In this document: one piece after another, positions 43,137 to 50,759 of the stretch
Layout: each line of letters begins with the position of its first letter
How positions within the stretch are numbered: position 1 is the stretch's first letter
Assembly (NCBI RefSeq): GCF_019216885.1
Contig: NZ_JAAQRC020000001.1
Location: 3,711,001 to 3,775,000 of the forward strand
Direction of reading: 5' to 3'
DNA: 64,000 nucleotides
Origin: Methylobacterium sp. SyP6R
Lineage (GTDB): Bacteria > Pseudomonadota > Alphaproteobacteria > Rhizobiales > Beijerinckiaceae
Position numbers and translations under genes: made by a program
Notes under the pieces: model-generated
What the model was told of the DNA's origin: nothing
What the model saw: the letters and a program-made list of their open reading frames with translations, nothing else
Database searches by the model: none

Positions 43137-43559
43137 TTACTTCAGGTGCTGGGCGAGGTACTTGTTCATCTCGAACATCGTCGCCTTGTCCTTGCCGAAG
43201 ACCTTCTTCAGCTTGTCGTCGGCGAGGATCTCGCGCTTGTTCTCGGGGTTCTGGAGCGAGTGCGTGCGGATGTAGTCCCACACCTTGCTCACCACCTCGC
43301 CACGCGGGATCGGGCTGTCGCCGACGATGGCCGCGAGCTCAGGGGTCGGCTGCAGCGGCTTCTGCAGGGCGTTCGGCTTGTCGCCGGATTTCGGGGCGGC
43401 GACCTTCTTGCCCTTGGCGGCGTCCTTGGGAGCGTCCTTGCCCTCAGCCTTGGCGTCGTCCTTGGCGGCGGCGGCCTTGGGGGCGGCCTTGGCGGCCTTC
43501 GGGGCGGCGGCCTCGGGCTCGGCTTTCGTCTCGGCCTTCTTGGTGGTCTTGATCGCCAT
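43137..43559 (-). CDS. SWIB/MDM2-domain protein
   Basis: 140 residues. A Lys/Ala-rich histone-H1-like head (1-60) precedes a SWIB domain (about 65-140): L-A-A-I-V-G, V-V-S-K-V-W-D-Y-I-R-T-H-S-L-Q-N-P-E-N-K and D-D-K-L-K-K-V-F-G-K. SWIB proteins occur in chromatin remodellers of eukaryotes and as small proteins in Chlamydia and many alphaproteobacteria, where a nucleoid role is suspected. The start has GGAGGAG upstream. An EcfG-like promoter (43630-43654) lies about 70 bases before the start codon. Confidence 0.88.
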   Translation of the reverse strand: MAIKTTKKAETKAEPEAAAPKAAKAAPKAAAAKDDAKAEGKDAPKDAAKGKKVAAPKSGDKPNALQKPLQPTPELAAIVGDSPIPRGEVVSKVWDYIRTHSLQNPENKREILADDKLKKVFGKDKATMFEMNKYLAQHLK

Positions 43560-43629
43560 CGGTCTCCTCCGGTCTGCAACCCGTCTCCCAGGGTCGAACA
43601 GTGGACATGCCTGGGCACATAGCGTCAAC

Positions 43630-43654
43630 AACTAAGCCGTGGGCGGCGCGTTCC
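43630..43654 (-). promoter_or_regulatory. EcfG-type promoter match upstream of the SWIB gene
   Basis: On the minus strand, GGAAC (43654-43650) is followed after 17 bases by GTT (43632-43630), matching the alphaproteobacterial general-stress consensus GGAAC-N16/17-cGTT, apart from A before the GTT. The -10 lies about 70 bases from the SWIB start codon. Confidence 0.5.
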
Positions 43655-43726
43655 AAGAGGAAATCGCCGTCGGGCCGGCGTCATCCACATCGGATGCGCG
43701 TTTAGCCTGACGAAGGCGAGCGTGGC

Positions 43727-44746
43727 TCACCCTGCCGCCGCCGTCCAGGTGGTCCGGCCCTCGAGCGGATAGGCCGGATCGGTGTAGCCCGGGGTCGAGG
43801 GGTGGCCCGCCGGCACCAGGCCGTCGACCAGGGCCTCGTCCTCCGGGGTGAAGCGGTAGGCGAGCGCGCCCGCGTAAGCACGCCACTGGTCGAGGGTGCG
43901 CGGGCCCGCGATCACCGCCGTGACGGCGCGGTTGTTGAGCACCCAGGCCACCGCGAAGTCGATCACCGAAGCGCCCTTGGCCGCCGCGTGCGCTTTCAGC
44001 TCCTCGGCGATGCGCAGGCTCTCGGGCCGCCACTCGGTCTGCATCATCCTCGTGTCGCCGCGCCCGGCGCGGGTGCCCTCGGGCGGCGCTTCGCCGGGGC
44101 GGTACTTCGCCGTCAGCACGCCGCGGGCGAGCGGCGAATAGGGCACGACGCCGAGGCCGTAATGGGCGCAGGCCGGCAGGTGCTCGACCTCCGGCATCCG
44201 GTTGAGGGCGTTGTAGTACGGCTGGCTCGCCGCCGGCCGGTCGATGCCGTGCTCGTCGCACAGGCGGCAGATCTCGGCCACCCGCCAGGCGCGGTGGTTG
44301 GAGACCCCGAAATAGCGCACCTTGCCGGCCCGGATCAGGTCGGCCATCGCCCGCACGGTCTCTGCGAGCGGCGTCTCGTGGTCCTCCTTGTGGAGGTAGT
44401 AGAGGTCGATCCGGTCGGTGTTCAGGCGCTTGAGGCTGGCCTCGCAGGCCTGCACGATGTGGGCGCGGGACAGGCCGCGCTCGTTCGGCCCCTTGCCCGT
44501 CGCGTTGGCCACCTTGGTGGCGAGCACCCAGGCATCGCGGTCGCGCGCGATGGCCCGGCCGACCACCTCCTCGGAGCGCCCCTCGGTATAGGCGTTCGCC
44601 GTGTCGATGAAGTTGATCCCCTGCTCGCGGGCCTGCGCGACGATGCGCTCGGCCTCGTCGTCGGGGGTCGGCCCGCCGAACATCATCGTGCCGAGGCAGA
44701 GGGGCGAGACCTTCAGGCCGGACCGGCCGAGCGTGCGATAGTCCAC
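43727..44746 (-). CDS. Aldo/keto reductase
   Basis: 339 residues of the AKR TIM-barrel family. The catalytic tetrad is visible: Asp in F-I-D-T-A-N-A-Y (about residue 49), the Tyr of N-A-Y-T-E-G-R, the Lys of A-T-K-V-A-N, and the His of Y-Y-L-H-K-E-D. The NADP-binding C-terminal part has A-G-P-R-T. It reduces aldehydes or ketones, or acts as a stress detoxifier; the substrate is unknown. It is a single gene with a SWIB gene downstream on the same strand. Confidence 0.9.
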   Translation of the reverse strand: MDYRTLGRSGLKVSPLCLGTMMFGGPTPDDEAERIVAQAREQGINFIDTANAYTEGRSEEVVGRAIARDRDAWVLATKVANATGKGPNERGLSRAHIVQACEASLKRLNTDRIDLYYLHKEDHETPLAETVRAMADLIRAGKVRYFGVSNHRAWRVAEICRLCDEHGIDRPAASQPYYNALNRMPEVEHLPACAHYGLGVVPYSPLARGVLTAKYRPGEAPPEGTRAGRGDTRMMQTEWRPESLRIAEELKAHAAAKGASVIDFAVAWVLNNRAVTAVIAGPRTLDQWRAYAGALAYRFTPEDEALVDGLVPAGHPSTPGYTDPAYPLEGRTTWTAAAG

Positions 44747-45001
44747 GGGCGTTTCTCCCCTCGGCAGATTTCGCAGAAGTGGCCGCCGGTTTTGCGATCA
44801 AAATCTGCGACAAGCAAAAACCCGAGCGGGCGACGCCTCGGCTTGCCAACGCAAGCCCGCTTGGCGAGACGGTGGAAAATGGCGTTTGCGTGGCCGTGGC
44901 GGCCTCGCCGCACCCGTCCGCCTCGATGGTGTGGATGCTGGGGTTTTCCCTCTCTTCACCCCGTTCGGCAAGGTCGCGTTAAGCACGGAATCGCGAAGAT
45001 C

Positions 45002-45127
45002 ATGCCCATGATCATCGCCGCTCTCTCCCTCGCCCTCTGCGCCGCCGGCGCCCTCGTTCTCGGCCTCGGGGCCATCGTCACGGTCGAGCCGCCGCGGGAC
45101 CACCCGCACGGCGCCGGCCTGCTCTAG
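45002..45127 (+). CDS. Possible 41-residue membrane peptide
   Basis: M-P-M-I-I-A-A-L-S-L-A-L-C-A-A-G-A-L-V-L begins a strongly hydrophobic segment, with a polar tail (E-P-P-R-D-H-P-H-G). The ribosome site is weak (GAAG). Such peptides occur often in this group, but with no homology evidence this is a low-confidence call. It lies in the otherwise gene-free 44747-45275 stretch. Confidence 0.35.
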   Translation: MPMIIAALSLALCAAGALVLGLGAIVTVEPPRDHPHGAGLL

Positions 45128-45232
45128 AGCGCTTCACGATCGCGCTGCAATCGCGAAGCTCTCCAAGTAATTGATTTCGAAGCATTTTCTGCGATGGGCC
45201 GGTATCCGCTTCGTCGGAAAATGCTCTCGAAA
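45126..45232. repeat. Palindromic intergenic repeat (AGCATTTTC family)
   Basis: The arms AGCATTTTC (45181-45189) and GAAAATGCT (45217-45225) flank a loop with GGTATCCGCTTCGTCG. A second imperfect inverted repeat, GAGCGCTTCACGATCGCG against GCGAAGCTCTC, precedes it (45128-45163). Elements of this kind recur in Bradyrhizobium and Methylobacterium genomes. Confidence 0.6.
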
Positions 45233-45275
45233 TCCGGCCGTGCGGCGGCCCGCAGGACCGGATAGGCTTCGCGCG

Positions 45276-46517
45276 ATGCAGGCCGTTCCAGGCGCGCTGC
45301 CGCGCTTCCTCCTCGTCTACGCCGTGCTCTATGCCGGTTACGGCCTCACGACGCCGTTCCTGCCCGCACTCCTCGCCGAGCGCGGACTCACCCCCACCGA
45401 GGTCGGGCTGGTGCTCGCCGCCGGCACCGGCATCCGCCTCGTGGCCGGTCCCCTAGCGGGCCGCATCGCCGACCGGCTCGCCGCCGGACGCGGCGTGCTC
45501 GCGGCCTGCGCCGCGCTCTCGGGCGCGAGCGCCCTCCTCTACCTCGCCGGCCACGGATTGGCCGGGCTGCTGCTCGCCGGCCTCGCCCACGCGGCCGCGA
45601 CGGCGCCGCTCGCCCCGCTCGCGGACGCCCTGGCCCTGCCGGCGTCGAGGGCGTCCCGCTTCGCCTACGGAACCGTGCGGGGCGCGGGCTCGGCCGCCTT
45701 CATCGCCGGCACCCTGGCGGCCGGGCAGGTCACGGCGCTGATCGGCCTCGCGGCTCTGCCGGTGGCGGGCGCCGCCGCCTTCGCGGGCCTGAGCTGCGCG
45801 ACGCTGCGCCTGCCGGCCGCCGCGACCGCCGCCGGGGTGCCGGTCACGGCCGGGGCCGGGCTGCTCCTGCGCTCGCCCAGTTTTCTGCGCCTCGTCGCGG
45901 TGGCGGCCCTGGTGATCGGCAGCCACGCGGTGCACGACGCCTTCGCGGTGATCCGCTGGCGCGCGGCGGGCTTGAGCCCGGCGACCGCGAGCCTGCTCTG
46001 GGCCGAGGCGGTGGCGGCGGAGGTGCTGGTCTTCCTCGTCGTCGGCCCGCCGCTCCTCGCCCGCCTCGGCCCCGCCGGCGCCCTGGCGCTGGCAGCTTGC
46101 GCCGGGGCCTTACGCTGGTCGGTGGCGGCGCTCACCGTCGCGGTGCCGGCCCTCGTCGGCATCCAGGCCCTGCACGGGCTGACCTTCGCGCTCCTGCACC
46201 TCGCGGCGATGCAGATCCTCGGCCGGACCGTGCCGCCGGCCCTCGCGGCGACGGCCCAGACCCTCTACGGCACCCTCGGCCTCGGCCTTGCCACCACCCT
46301 GGCGACGCTGGCCGCCGGGCCGCTCTACGGCGGCCTCGGGGCGGGGGCGTTCTGGGTCATGGCGGGAGCCTGCGCGGCGGCCGTGCCGCTAGTGCGAGGC
46401 TTGGCGACAGAAGACTTGCAGCCAAAAGACTTGCCGGCGGGGAACTGGTCGATGGTGAACTTGGCGGTCGAGGACTCGGCGGACCGGTCCGCCGGGGAAC
46501 GGGAGGCCCCGCGGTAG
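45276..46517 (+). CDS. MFS transporter (MFS_1-like)
   Basis: 413 residues with twelve membrane helices. It begins L-V-Y-A-V-L-Y-A-G-Y-G-L-T-T-P-F-L-P near residue 13, and the loop-2 MFS motif is G-P-L-A-G-R-I-A-D-R. The layout and the H-G-L-T-F-A motif of helix 10 resemble the phenylpropionate/HcaT-like (PPP) subgroup. The substrate is unknown. The start is the ATG nearest the first helix. The long polar tail after the last helix (from about residue 375) reads through 40 residues and looks unstructured. Confidence 0.82.
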   Translation: MQAVPGALPRFLLVYAVLYAGYGLTTPFLPALLAERGLTPTEVGLVLAAGTGIRLVAGPLAGRIADRLAAGRGVLAACAALSGASALLYLAGHGLAGLLLAGLAHAAATAPLAPLADALALPASRASRFAYGTVRGAGSAAFIAGTLAAGQVTALIGLAALPVAGAAAFAGLSCATLRLPAAATAAGVPVTAGAGLLLRSPSFLRLVAVAALVIGSHAVHDAFAVIRWRAAGLSPATASLLWAEAVAAEVLVFLVVGPPLLARLGPAGALALAACAGALRWSVAALTVAVPALVGIQALHGLTFALLHLAAMQILGRTVPPALAATAQTLYGTLGLGLATTLATLAAGPLYGGLGAGAFWVMAGACAAAVPLVRGLATEDLQPKDLPAGNWSMVNLAVEDSADRSAGEREAPR

Positions 46518-46588
46518 CGCCGCGCCGCCTTGCGCCGAGAGCGGGAATCGGCCCCCACTGCGCCGGCGGCTTCCCTGAGGACGACGGC

Positions 46589-47377
46589 ATGATGATTCCA
46601 CCGGGCCTGATCCCGTTCACCTTCGACCTGTTCGTGCCGACCTACCCGCCGCTGCGCTCCGGCCGCTGGGCCGTGCATCACGGGGGGAACCTGCTCTGCC
46701 AGGGCTACTGGAGCCCGCCGCGGCTGGTGCCGCACGTCGCGGCACTGGTGCGCGGCGACGACACCTGGATGTCGACGACGCCGATCGAGCTGGAGAGCCA
46801 GGAGATCGGCGTCCGCCTGGCGTCCGGGCACGTCGTCGTCTTCGGCCTGGGGATGGGCTGGTCGGCGGTGGCGAGCGCCCTCAAGCCGGAGGTGACCGCG
46901 GTGACGGTGGTGGAGATCGACCCCGAGGTGCTGGCGCTGCACCGGGAACTGGACCTCGCCGCCCAGCTGCCTCCGGCGGCGCGGGAGAAGATCCGCATCG
47001 TCGAGGGCGACGCCTATACCTGGCGGCCGGACCGGCCCGTGGACCTGCTGATGCCGGATATCTGGCTGCCGCTGATCTCCGACGGCCGGGTGGAGGAGGT
47101 ACGCCGCATGCAGGACAACGTGCAGGCAAAGAGCCTCTATTTCTGGGGCCAGGAACTCGAGATCGCCCGCCACGCCGCGGCGGCCGGGCTCAGCCTCGAC
47201 GATGCGGGCATCCGCGCCACCATCGCCGCCCTCGCCCTGCCGCTGATCGGCCCCGCGCTCCCCGGTTACGCCGGCAAGCTGCGCCAGGCGACGGCACGCC
47301 ACCTGCGCGGGCGCTGGCTGCCAGGCACGACACCGCCCGATCTCACGGATGTCCTGGCATCGGCATCGGCGGCATGA
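46589..47377 (+). CDS. Class I methyltransferase-fold protein
   Basis: 262 residues. The SAM-binding glycine motif V-V-V-F-G-L-G-M-G-W-S-A (about 87-98) and the acidic strand end V-V-E-I-D-P-E-V-L (about 110-118) give the spermidine-synthase-like Rossmann fold. Later V-E-G-D-A-Y-T-W and D-L-L-M-P-D-I-W are matching strands. No substrate motif is recognised, and the catalytic aspartates of true spermidine synthases are not evident. The start has GAGG 8 bases upstream. It follows the MFS gene after 71 bp and may be in the same transcript. Confidence 0.65.
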   Translation: MMIPPGLIPFTFDLFVPTYPPLRSGRWAVHHGGNLLCQGYWSPPRLVPHVAALVRGDDTWMSTTPIELESQEIGVRLASGHVVVFGLGMGWSAVASALKPEVTAVTVVEIDPEVLALHRELDLAAQLPPAAREKIRIVEGDAYTWRPDRPVDLLMPDIWLPLISDGRVEEVRRMQDNVQAKSLYFWGQELEIARHAAAAGLSLDDAGIRATIAALALPLIGPALPGYAGKLRQATARHLRGRWLPGTTPPDLTDVLASASAA

Positions 47378-47410
47378 GCGCCGGTCAAGCCGGCCGCACC
47401 AGTATGCCGG

Positions 47411-47426
47411 TACCATTGTAATGGTA
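47411..47426. promoter_or_regulatory. Perfect palindrome upstream of the sigma-factor gene
   Basis: TACCATT and AATGGTA are perfect inverted 7-base arms around GT. The site lies 43 bp before the start codon of the EcfG-like gene, a place where a repressor or activator could act. Confidence 0.5.
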
Positions 47427-47468
47427 TGGGGAGACGTGCCTTAAGCGCCGGTCACCGGAGACCGCACG

Positions 47469-48158
47469 ATGACGCCGTCGACCAAGGCACGTCCGGACGA
47501 GACCGATCCGGACCGGACGACCCCCGGGCGCGACGAGGCGCCCGCCCTGGCGGCCGGCATCCAGGCCCATCTCGGCGCGAGCCTGCGCGCCGCCTACGCC
47601 GATGCCGCGCTCCCTCCTTCCGCGCAGATGGAGGCACTGGTCGCGCGCCTCGTCGCAGCGCTCGCCGGCCTCGACGCCGCACCGGCGGAGGCCTTTCGCC
47701 GCGACCTGCTGGGGGAGGTGCCGCGGCTGCGTCGCCGGGCCCTGACCCTGTGCAACAACCACGCCCGCGCCGACGACCTGGTGCAGGAGACCCTGCTCAA
47801 GGCCTGGGCGGCGCAGGACCGGTTCGTGCCGGGCACCTACCTCTCGGCCTGGCTCTACACCATCCTGCGCAACAGCTTCTATTCCGAGCACCAGAAGCGC
47901 GTACGCGAGGTCGGCGATCCCGACGGGCTGTTCGCCGCGAGCCTGGTCGCCCTGCCGGCGCAGCACGGTACCCTCGAGCTGCGCGACGTGCAGGCCGCCC
48001 TCGACCGTCTGGTGCCGGACCAGCGCGAGGCCCTGCTGCTCTCCGCCGTGCACGACCTCTCCTACGAGGACATCGCGACGGCGATGGAATGCCGGGTCGG
48101 GACCGTGAAGAGCCGGATCAACCGCGCCCGGGCGCGGCTCGCCGAGCTTTTGGGCTGA
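47469..48158 (+). CDS. EcfG-like ECF sigma factor with NepR-like N-terminus
   Basis: 229 residues, about 50-60 more than typical EcfG. The C-terminal part has sigma2 (A-D-D-L-V-Q-E-T-L-L-K-A-W-A, about 97-110; W-L-Y-T-I-L-R-N-S-F-Y-S-E) and sigma4 (L-S-Y-E-D-I-A-T-A-M-E-C-R-V-G-T-V-K-S-R-I-N-R), matching EcfG, the general stress response sigma factor. The N-terminal extension (about 28-68) has I-Q-A-H-L-G-A-S-L-R-A-A-Y-A-D followed by a P and a leucine-rich helix, like the core of the anti-sigma factor NepR. No phyR or separate nepR gene is adjacent. The ribosome site is GGAG. Confidence 0.82.
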   Translation: MTPSTKARPDETDPDRTTPGRDEAPALAAGIQAHLGASLRAAYADAALPPSAQMEALVARLVAALAGLDAAPAEAFRRDLLGEVPRLRRRALTLCNNHARADDLVQETLLKAWAAQDRFVPGTYLSAWLYTILRNSFYSEHQKRVREVGDPDGLFAASLVALPAQHGTLELRDVQAALDRLVPDQREALLLSAVHDLSYEDIATAMECRVGTVKSRINRARARLAELLG

Positions 48159-48212
48159 CGGACCGGTCGCTCTCTCTTTGCCGCCCTCCCCTCGCGGGGA
48201 TTTGATCAGCCC

Positions 48213-48488
48213 TTAGCGGTTGCAGCCGACGCAGATGCCGCTGTCGATCCGGTCGTCGACGCGCTCCTCGCGGGTGCGGTCGTCGATCCGGCGCTCCAGG
48301 CGCGTGTCGACCGAGCCGGGATCCGGCACGGTCTGGCCGACCGAACTGGTATGCGGCGCCGTGATCGTGGAGCGCGGCCCGCCCCCAGTTCCGGTCTGGT
48401 CGGGGAGGTCTTTCGCTTGCGCCAGGGAGCCGGCGGAGACGAGCGCGCCGACGAGGAGCGCGCGGGTGAGGATCGGCGATGCGGGCAT
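48213..48488 (-). CDS. Small exported hypothetical protein
   Basis: 91 residues. A signal peptide (M-P-A-S-P-I-L-T-R-A-L-L-V-G) ends at A-Q-A-K. The mature part is polar, with a charged D-D-R-x-R-E-E-R-V-D-D-R-I-D stretch and a C-V-G-C-N-R end that could bind metal or form a disulfide. An AGGAG ribosome site lies 6 bases upstream. It converges on the sigma-factor gene. The family is not recognised. Confidence 0.65.
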   Translation of the reverse strand: MPASPILTRALLVGALVSAGSLAQAKDLPDQTGTGGGPRSTITAPHTSSVGQTVPDPGSVDTRLERRIDDRTREERVDDRIDSGICVGCNR

Positions 48489-48606
48489 GATGGGCTCCTG
48501 TCGCAGGAGAACCTGACTCCATGGGGCCGCCGCGCGGCCGCCCGCCCATTCCAACGCGGCAGGGACGCGGGCGTTGCGCCGCCCTTCTCGACTCAGGAGC
48601 GCCGAA

Positions 48607-48717
48607 TCAGGAGCGCCGCCGGGAGACCGGCTCCTCACGCGTATCGGGATGATGACCGAACACACCGACGACAACCAGGACGGCAACGAGCCCCAGGGCG
48701 ATCAGGAACACCTGCAT
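48607..48717 (-). CDS. 36-residue single-span membrane protein
   Basis: M-Q-V-F-L-I-A-L-G-L-V-A-V-L-V-V-V-G-V-F forms one membrane helix, followed by H-H-P-D-T-R-E-E-P-V-S-R-R-R-S and TGA. An AGGAG site lies 6 bases before the ATG, which makes translation likely despite the small size. Its function is unknown. It is one of several small exported or membrane proteins near the EcfG-like gene. Confidence 0.55.
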   Translation of the reverse strand: MQVFLIALGLVAVLVVVGVFGHHPDTREEPVSRRRS

Positions 48718-48975
48718 CTCAACTCCTTCGCGCGGGACGGATCGCGACCGGACCCCGCGCGCTCCCTTTCAAGATCCGCGCCACCTTCTGCCGGGTGGCG
48801 ATAACCGCCGTTCCGTGACGACGGGACGACAGCGTGCGCAGTTTGCATGCAGACCGGTCCGAATGCCAAGACGGAATGCCGGGACGGGGCGGCGGGCCGT
48901 CCTGCCGGGCCGTCCGCCGATCGGGGGTGTCGCCCGTCGGCCCGACCCTGCGTCGACGACGGGGCCGCCCGGGCG

Positions 48976-49000
48976 GGAACGCCGGCACGGTCCTGCCGTT
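48976..49000 (+). promoter_or_regulatory. EcfG-type promoter upstream of the Gly/Ser-rich exported protein
   Basis: GGAAC (48976-48980), a 16-base spacer and CGTT (48997-49000) match the general-stress consensus GGAAC-N16/17-cGTT exactly. The start codon of the next gene is 54 bases downstream. The EcfG-like gene lies less than 1 kb away. Confidence 0.6.
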
Positions 49001-49054
49001 GCCCGGGCCCGATCGCATCCTGCCGATCGCATCCCGAAAAGCGGACACCACCTC

Positions 49055-49363
49055 ATGCCGATTCGCACCTCCCTCCTCGCCCTCGCTCTTGCGCTCGCGG
49101 CCGGCACCGCCGCGGCGCAGGGCATCAACAACGGCACCGGCGTCGCCCCGCCCTCCAGCGGCAATACCGGCTCGGGCATGGCGAGCCAGCCGCCGGGCAC
49201 CGGCATCGGAGGCAACAACCCGGGCAGCATGGGCTCGACGGGCTCGCAGGGGTCGAGCGGCGGCAACATGGGCCCCGGTCCGAGCGTGCGGCGCGACGGC
49301 CCGACCGGCAGCGGCGCCCCCGGCACCGGCCCCGGCGCGCAGAAGAACGGCACGGTGCGCTGA
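49055..49363 (+). CDS. Gly/Ser/Pro-rich exported protein
   Basis: 102 residues. A signal peptide (M-P-I-R-T-S-L-L-A-L-A-L-A-L-A-A-G) ends near A-A-A-Q. The mature part is low-complexity and consists mainly of Gly, Ser, Asn, Thr and Pro with N-N-x-G-x-G-x-A repeats; no fold is evident. The EcfG-type promoter upstream suggests stress-induced expression. The ribosome site is weak. The 337-bp gap before it contains only that promoter. Confidence 0.6.
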   Translation: MPIRTSLLALALALAAGTAAAQGINNGTGVAPPSSGNTGSGMASQPPGTGIGGNNPGSMGSTGSQGSSGGNMGPGPSVRRDGPTGSGAPGTGPGAQKNGTVR

Positions 49364-49455
49364 CGCGGAGTGCATCCCGCGCATTTGCCAGCGCGGGCGG
49401 GCGCCCCTACCAGACGACGACCAGCCTCGTAGACCCGGCTCGTGAGAGATCCGCC

Positions 49456-50625
49456 ATGCGCATCACCGCCATCCGCGACATCGTCGCGCCGATCAAGTCG
49501 GACATCGCCAACGCCTGGATCGACTTCTCGACCATGACGGCGAGCGTGGTCGCGGTGGTGACCGACCGGGTGGTCGACGGTCGCCCGGTCGTCGGCTTCG
49601 GCTTCAACTCCAACGGTCGCTACGCGCCGCAGGGGCTGTTGCGCGAGCGCTTCATCCCGCGCCTCCTGGCCGCCGGCCCGGACGATCTCCTGGGCGAGGA
49701 CGGTCTGATCGACCCGCACCGGGCTTGGGGCGCGATGATGAGGAACGAGAAGCCCGGCGGCCACGGCGAGCGCTCGGTGGCGGTCGGCGTCCTCGACATG
49801 GCCCTGTGGGACGCGCTGGCCAAGGCGAAGGGCGTGCCGCTCTGGCGGCTGCTGGCCGACCGCTACCGCGGCGGCGACGCCGATCCGACGGCCTGGGTCT
49901 ACGCGGCGGGCGGCTACTGCTACCCGGGCAAGGGCCTCGACGCCCTTCAGGACGAGATGCGCTCCTATCTCGACCGCGGCTACAGCACCGTGAAGATGAA
50001 GGTCGGGCTGGTGCCGCTCGACGAGGATGTCGCCCGGATCGAGGCGGTGCTGGACGTGCTCGGCGGCGACGGCTCGCGCCTCTGCGTCGACGTCAACGGC
50101 CGCTTCACCCTGGAGGAGGCGATCCGCTTCGGCCGGGCGGTCGCGCCCTACGGCCTGCGCTGGTACGAGGAGCCGGTCGATCCCCTCGACTACCTGGCCC
50201 ATGCCGCGCTCGCCACGACCTATGACGGGGCGCTCGCCACCGGCGAGAATCTGTTCTCGCACCAGGATGCCCGCAACCTGATCCGCCACGGCGGCTTGAG
50301 GCCCGACCGGGACATCCTGCAATTCGATCCCGCCCTGTCCTACGGGCTGGTCGAGTACCTGCGCACCCTCGACGTGCTGCGCGCCCATGGCTGGTCGCCG
50401 CGCCGCTGCGTGCCCCACGGGGGGCATCAATTCGCCCTCAACATCGCGGTGGGCCTCGGGCTCGGCGGCAACGAGAGCTACCCGGACGTCTTCGCCCCGT
50501 TCGGGGGCTTTGCCGATGCGGTGCCGGTGGCGGACAGCCGCGTCGCGATGCCGGACCTGCCCGGCATCGGCTTCGAGGCGAAATCCGCGCTCTACGCGGT
50601 GATGCGGGTGCTGGAGCAGGGGTGA
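49456..50625 (+). CDS. tarD: D(-)-tartrate dehydratase, enolase superfamily
   Basis: 389 residues, the same length as the characterised Bradyrhizobium enzyme as I recall it. It removes water from D(-)-tartrate to give oxaloacetate. Family landmarks are N-A-W-I-D-F-S-T-M-T, G-F-G-F-N-S-N-G-R-Y, N-E-K-P-G-G-H-G-E-R-S-V-A-V-G and the base Lys in V-K-M-K-V-G (about residue 184). Metal ligands are Asp in C-V-D-V-N-G-R, Glu in Y-E-E-P and Glu in A-T-G-E-N-L, and the late C-V-P-H-G-G-H-Q carries the catalytic His. Expression control is not visible. No other tartrate gene is next to it. Confidence 0.9.
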   Translation: MRITAIRDIVAPIKSDIANAWIDFSTMTASVVAVVTDRVVDGRPVVGFGFNSNGRYAPQGLLRERFIPRLLAAGPDDLLGEDGLIDPHRAWGAMMRNEKPGGHGERSVAVGVLDMALWDALAKAKGVPLWRLLADRYRGGDADPTAWVYAAGGYCYPGKGLDALQDEMRSYLDRGYSTVKMKVGLVPLDEDVARIEAVLDVLGGDGSRLCVDVNGRFTLEEAIRFGRAVAPYGLRWYEEPVDPLDYLAHAALATTYDGALATGENLFSHQDARNLIRHGGLRPDRDILQFDPALSYGLVEYLRTLDVLRAHGWSPRRCVPHGGHQFALNIAVGLGLGGNESYPDVFAPFGGFADAVPVADSRVAMPDLPGIGFEAKSALYAVMRVLEQG

Positions 50626-50735
50626 GGCGGTGACCGGAGGGCGCGCGGACGGCCAAGGGGACGGCCAAGGGCAAGCAGTCCTGCCGAGAGCGCTCTCCTG
50701 CTTTCAGAGTCTGCCCGGCTGATCGATGCACTCCA

Positions 50736-50759
50736 TCCCACCCGCAACCTCATCCTGAG
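50736..50759. repeat. Truncated copy of the palindromic repeat element
   Basis: TCCCACCCGCAACCTCATCC followed by TGAG matches the left arm of the elements at 39990 and 55723, then breaks off exactly where the IS5 end begins (AGTCTGTCCGG). The rest of the element is not found beyond the IS cluster. Confidence 0.7.
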
